Shown here piece after piece: positions 61,883 through 64,000 of a DNA stretch of 64,000 nt. Origin of the DNA: JANQRX01 sp963663975 (GTDB lineage: Bacteria; Pseudomonadota; Alphaproteobacteria; Rhizobiales; Kaistiaceae). Below the pieces are notes generated by a model. It did not search any database and was not told the origin of the DNA. It saw only the letters and a list, made by a program, of their open reading frames with translations. Position 1 is the first letter of the stretch. Each line of letters begins with the position of its first letter. Location of the stretch: contig CAXXRA010000015.1 of NCBI GenBank assembly GCA_963663975.2, forward strand, positions 124,001 through 188,000. Direction: 5' to 3'. The position numbers were made by a program, and so were the translations under genes.

Positions 61883-62878
61883 GCCGGCGGCGCGTTCTTG
61901 CGCTCTGGCGAGTGCGCGGGCGACCATCACCGCCCGCGACACCTTGGTGCGGTACTGCGGCGTGCCGTGCCGTCGTCGGAGGCCGGCGAAAGCGCCGTGG
62001 TGATTTTCTCGTCATGCCGACCGCGACCAAGGCGCGATTTTCACGGCCTCGCCTCGTGCGAGGCTCGAGCCGGTGACGATGTTGCTCGCCTCCTCGGCGA
62101 ACAGCGCCTTCATCGGCCAGGTTGGTGAGGCCGAGGTGATGGCGCACCGCCTTTTTCGAACCGCCTCGTCGAGGCTCGAGCCCGTGTTGCTCGCCTCCTC
62201 GGCGAACAGCGCCTTCTCGGCCAGGTTGGTGAGGCCGATGGCGCAACCGGCAACCGTGCCGCCCTCCATGGTGAGCACGACCGCGGCCGCCGCGGTGGCG
62301 TAGTCGCCAACCTTCCGTTTCAGTTTCTCATAGGCATAGCCATGGCCGGCCGGCGGTGTCGGGATGCGGATCGCCGTCAGCACTTCGCCCGCTTCCAGGG
62401 CGGTGTTGTAGATGCCGCGATAGAAGTCACGCGCGGCGATCCGGCGGGCGCCGTCGGTACCGGCCACATCATACACCGCGTCGAGCGCGATCATCACCGC
62501 CGGCATGTCGTTGCCGGGATCGCCGTTGGCGGCGTTGCCGCCCATGGTGCCGAGGGAGCGAACCTGCGGGTCGGCGATCACAAGTGCGGTCTCTTCCAGG
62601 ATCGGCACCTTATCCGCCAACAGGTCGGAGGCGATGACCTCCTGCTGGGTGGTCATGGCGGCGATGACGATCTCCGCACCGTCTTCGCTGATGCCTTTGA
62701 GATCGTCGATACCGGCCAGGTCGACCAGGTCGCTCGGCGCGGCGAAACGCAGCTTCATCAGCGGAATGAGGCTGTGGCCACCGGCCAGCGGTAGGGCGTC
62801 CTCGCCAAGCCTGCCGAGAAGCGCGATGGCCTCCTGGACGGATTTCGGGCGATGATAGGCGAACGGGCCTGGAATCAC
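61883..62878 (-). pseudogene. coxM: Aerobic carbon-monoxide dehydrogenase medium (FAD) subunit, 3' end disrupted
   Basis: The FAD-binding subunit begins normally at ATG 62878: MIPGPFAYHRPKSVQEAIAL, FAD motifs LPLAGGHSLIPLMKLRFA and SLGTMGGNAANGDPGND, then ATAAAAVVLTMEGGTVAGC. After about residue 220 the reading frame enters an imperfect tandem duplication (62060-62244) and ends out of frame at 62012. A native-looking C-terminus (YRTKVSRAVMVARALARAQERA) is readable in a different frame at about 61884-61960, and that frame runs into repeat copy E. At least two indels separate the parts. The open frame would make a 288-residue protein with a scrambled last ~65 residues. Function uncertain. Confidence 0.87.
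62060..62244 (-). repeat. Imperfect tandem duplication within coxM
   Basis: Two copies of an ~75-85-bp unit (62060-62145 and 62171-62244), both reading LTNLA-x-KALFAEEASN when translated. They differ by short indels (6, 1 and 5 nt). The nearer-to-start copy keeps the native frame; the second is shifted. Confidence 0.85.
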
Positions 62879-63106
62879 GACAACCTCCCTACCGGCCGCG
62901 CCGCACGCCGAAGTGTTCGAGCGTGGCGCGCTTGTCGGCCTTGTCCCGGTTGAAACGCGGGTTCGGCGGCAAGTGTGCCGGTTTAGCGTTTTGTCGGCAA
63001 CCTGTTTCTGCCGAGGGGTTGCGGGGTGGTGAGCGGAGGTCGGTTAGAATAGCGGGCGCGCTCCGCCGAGGCCGGCGCGCCCGTCCACTCAGCTCAGGAG
63101 GCCAAT

Positions 63107-63940
63107 GTGCCAACCGCTGAAAAACCATTCATGTGGAGCTGGCCACGAATCTTGCCGCCCGCCGCTGCCATCGCGCTGGGTGCGTCTCAGGCTCTCGCCG
63201 GCGACCTGCCGGCCGGACATGCCCACAACGATTTTCTCCATTCAAGGCCGCTTTTCGACGCCCTGTCCCACCGCTTTTCGAGTGTGGAAGTGGACATACA
63301 CCTGCGCGACGGTCGTCTCTTCGTTGCTCATGATGCCAGGGACATCGTGCCCGACCGGACGCTGCAATCGCTTTATCTGGACCCGTTGGTCACCCGGATC
63401 CGGGAAAATGGCGGCTCGGTTTATGGCGACGGCAGACCGCTCACCCTGCTCATCGACATCAAAACGGATGCTGAGGACACCTATCAGGTGCTCGATGAAA
63501 TCCTGCAGCGTTTTCGCAACATTCTGACGGTATTCGGTGCCCGGGAAATCCGCGAAGGGGCGGTCGTTGCCATCGTGTCCGGCAAACGCGCTCGCCGATT
63601 GATGGAGGCTCAGGAGGTGCGATACGCCGCCCTTGACGGACGCCTGACGGACCTCGGGTCTGGCGCCCCGGCCGCGTTGATACCCCTGATCAGTGATCGC
63701 TGGACCACGCATTTCACATGGCGTGGTGACGGCACCATGCCGCCGGCAGAGCGGGCCAAACTCGATCGTATTGTCGCTGAGGCTCACGCCGCCGGGCAGC
63801 GCGTGCGCTTCTGGGCAACGCCGGACGAACCGGGCCAGCGCCGCACTGCCATATGGCGGGTCCTGCGCGAGGCCGGAGTCGATTTCATCAACACCGATGA
63901 TCTTGCCGGCCCGGCGGCGTTTCTCGACCCCACCCCTTGA
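63107..63940 (+). CDS. Secreted PI-PLC/glycerophosphodiester phosphodiesterase-like protein
   Basis: A 277-residue protein with a signal-like N-terminus (PRILPPAAAIALGASQALAG). The TIM-barrel start is AGHAHNDFLHSRPLFDALSHRFSSVEVDIHLRDGRLFVAHD, with the paired catalytic histidines (H-A-H-N, V-A-H-D) and acidic metal ligands (E-V-D) of the PLC-like phosphodiesterase superfamily. LLIDIKTD and VRFWATPDEP follow. Substrate unclear. GTG 63107 is used because AGGAG lies 6 nt upstream; the ATG two bases earlier is in another frame. Divergent from coxM across 228 bp. Confidence 0.86.
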   Translation: MPTAEKPFMWSWPRILPPAAAIALGASQALAGDLPAGHAHNDFLHSRPLFDALSHRFSSVEVDIHLRDGRLFVAHDARDIVPDRTLQSLYLDPLVTRIRENGGSVYGDGRPLTLLIDIKTDAEDTYQVLDEILQRFRNILTVFGAREIREGAVVAIVSGKRARRLMEAQEVRYAALDGRLTDLGSGAPAALIPLISDRWTTHFTWRGDGTMPPAERAKLDRIVAEAHAAGQRVRFWATPDEPGQRRTAIWRVLREAGVDFINTDDLAGPAAFLDPTP

Positions 63941-64000
63941 AGTCCGGAACATGCCGAAGAACTGGCTTATGGCCGAGCCGCCGGGAACGTGCGGTGGAGG

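Overview
The window is GC-rich and reads like an alphaproteobacterial chromosome, most probably order Hyphomicrobiales (Rhizobiales). This is inferred from gene content: a PleC-type cell-cycle histidine kinase next to pepN, cobS/cobT, a ThuA/Gfo-Idh pair, tripartite tricarboxylate transporter (TTT) genes, peptide/opine-type ABC transport and a form I CO dehydrogenase cluster. No rRNA, tRNA or CRISPR array was seen.

Layout. 1-7 kb: the end of a polyamine-type ABC permease, about 0.9 kb with no recognisable gene, a PleC-like kinase and pepN. 7-12.4 kb: xylB, xylA, a sugar isomerase/epimerase and a Gfo/Idh/MocA oxidoreductase, all on the plus strand and apparently a pentose/polyol catabolic unit. 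12.5-20 kb: dusA, a TauE/SafE exporter, a retropepsin-like protease, divergent cobS and cobT, an IS481-family insertion and a second histidine kinase. 20-31 kb: a uracil-DNA glycosylase-like gene, lrp, an AlkD-like repair gene, a beta-hydroxyacid dehydrogenase, a small membrane protein with an XRE regulator, tspO, mrp, a Bcr/CflA exporter, DUF971, an L,D-transpeptidase, and Gfo/Idh plus ThuA. 31-36.5 kb: an opp-type operon. 36.5-39 kb: UDP-sugar genes. 39-41.5 kb: a short Tat-type peptide gene, a kinase fused to a PqqD domain, and an EamA transporter. 41.8-45 kb: the remains of a TTT operon. 45-50 kb: a methyltransferase, two secreted metallo-beta-lactamase-fold proteins, TetR and PanE-like genes. 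50-52.8 kb: a saccharopine-dehydrogenase-like gene split by an IS1380-family element. 52.9-62.9 kb: a class III cyclase/TPR protein, then a MobA-like gene, xdhC, coxE, coxD, coxL, coxS and coxM. The window ends with a phospholipase C-like protein.

Two themes stand out. First, a roughly 275-bp inverted-repeat element with CTAG ends occurs five times (one copy internally deleted), with one possible solo end. The copies sit at gene ends and supply stop codons, a protein tail and perhaps translation signals to neighbours. Second, broken genes are unusually frequent: single-base frameshifts (udg-like, alkD-like, oppA, IS1380 transposase), in-frame stops (tspO, oppD, tctC), an in-frame chimera (tctA/Gfo-Idh), partial duplications (ldt end, tctC leader, coxM end) and two IS insertions. 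Decay is one reading. Because several lesions are one-base losses in doubled bases, consensus sequencing error is the other and must be excluded first.

The best candidate for an undescribed system is at 40.0-41.5 kb. There a 76-residue peptide with a twin-arginine-like signal and a Ser/Thr/Ala-rich tail precedes an HPr-kinase-like domain fused to a PqqD (peptide-recognition) domain, followed by a drug/metabolite-type transporter.
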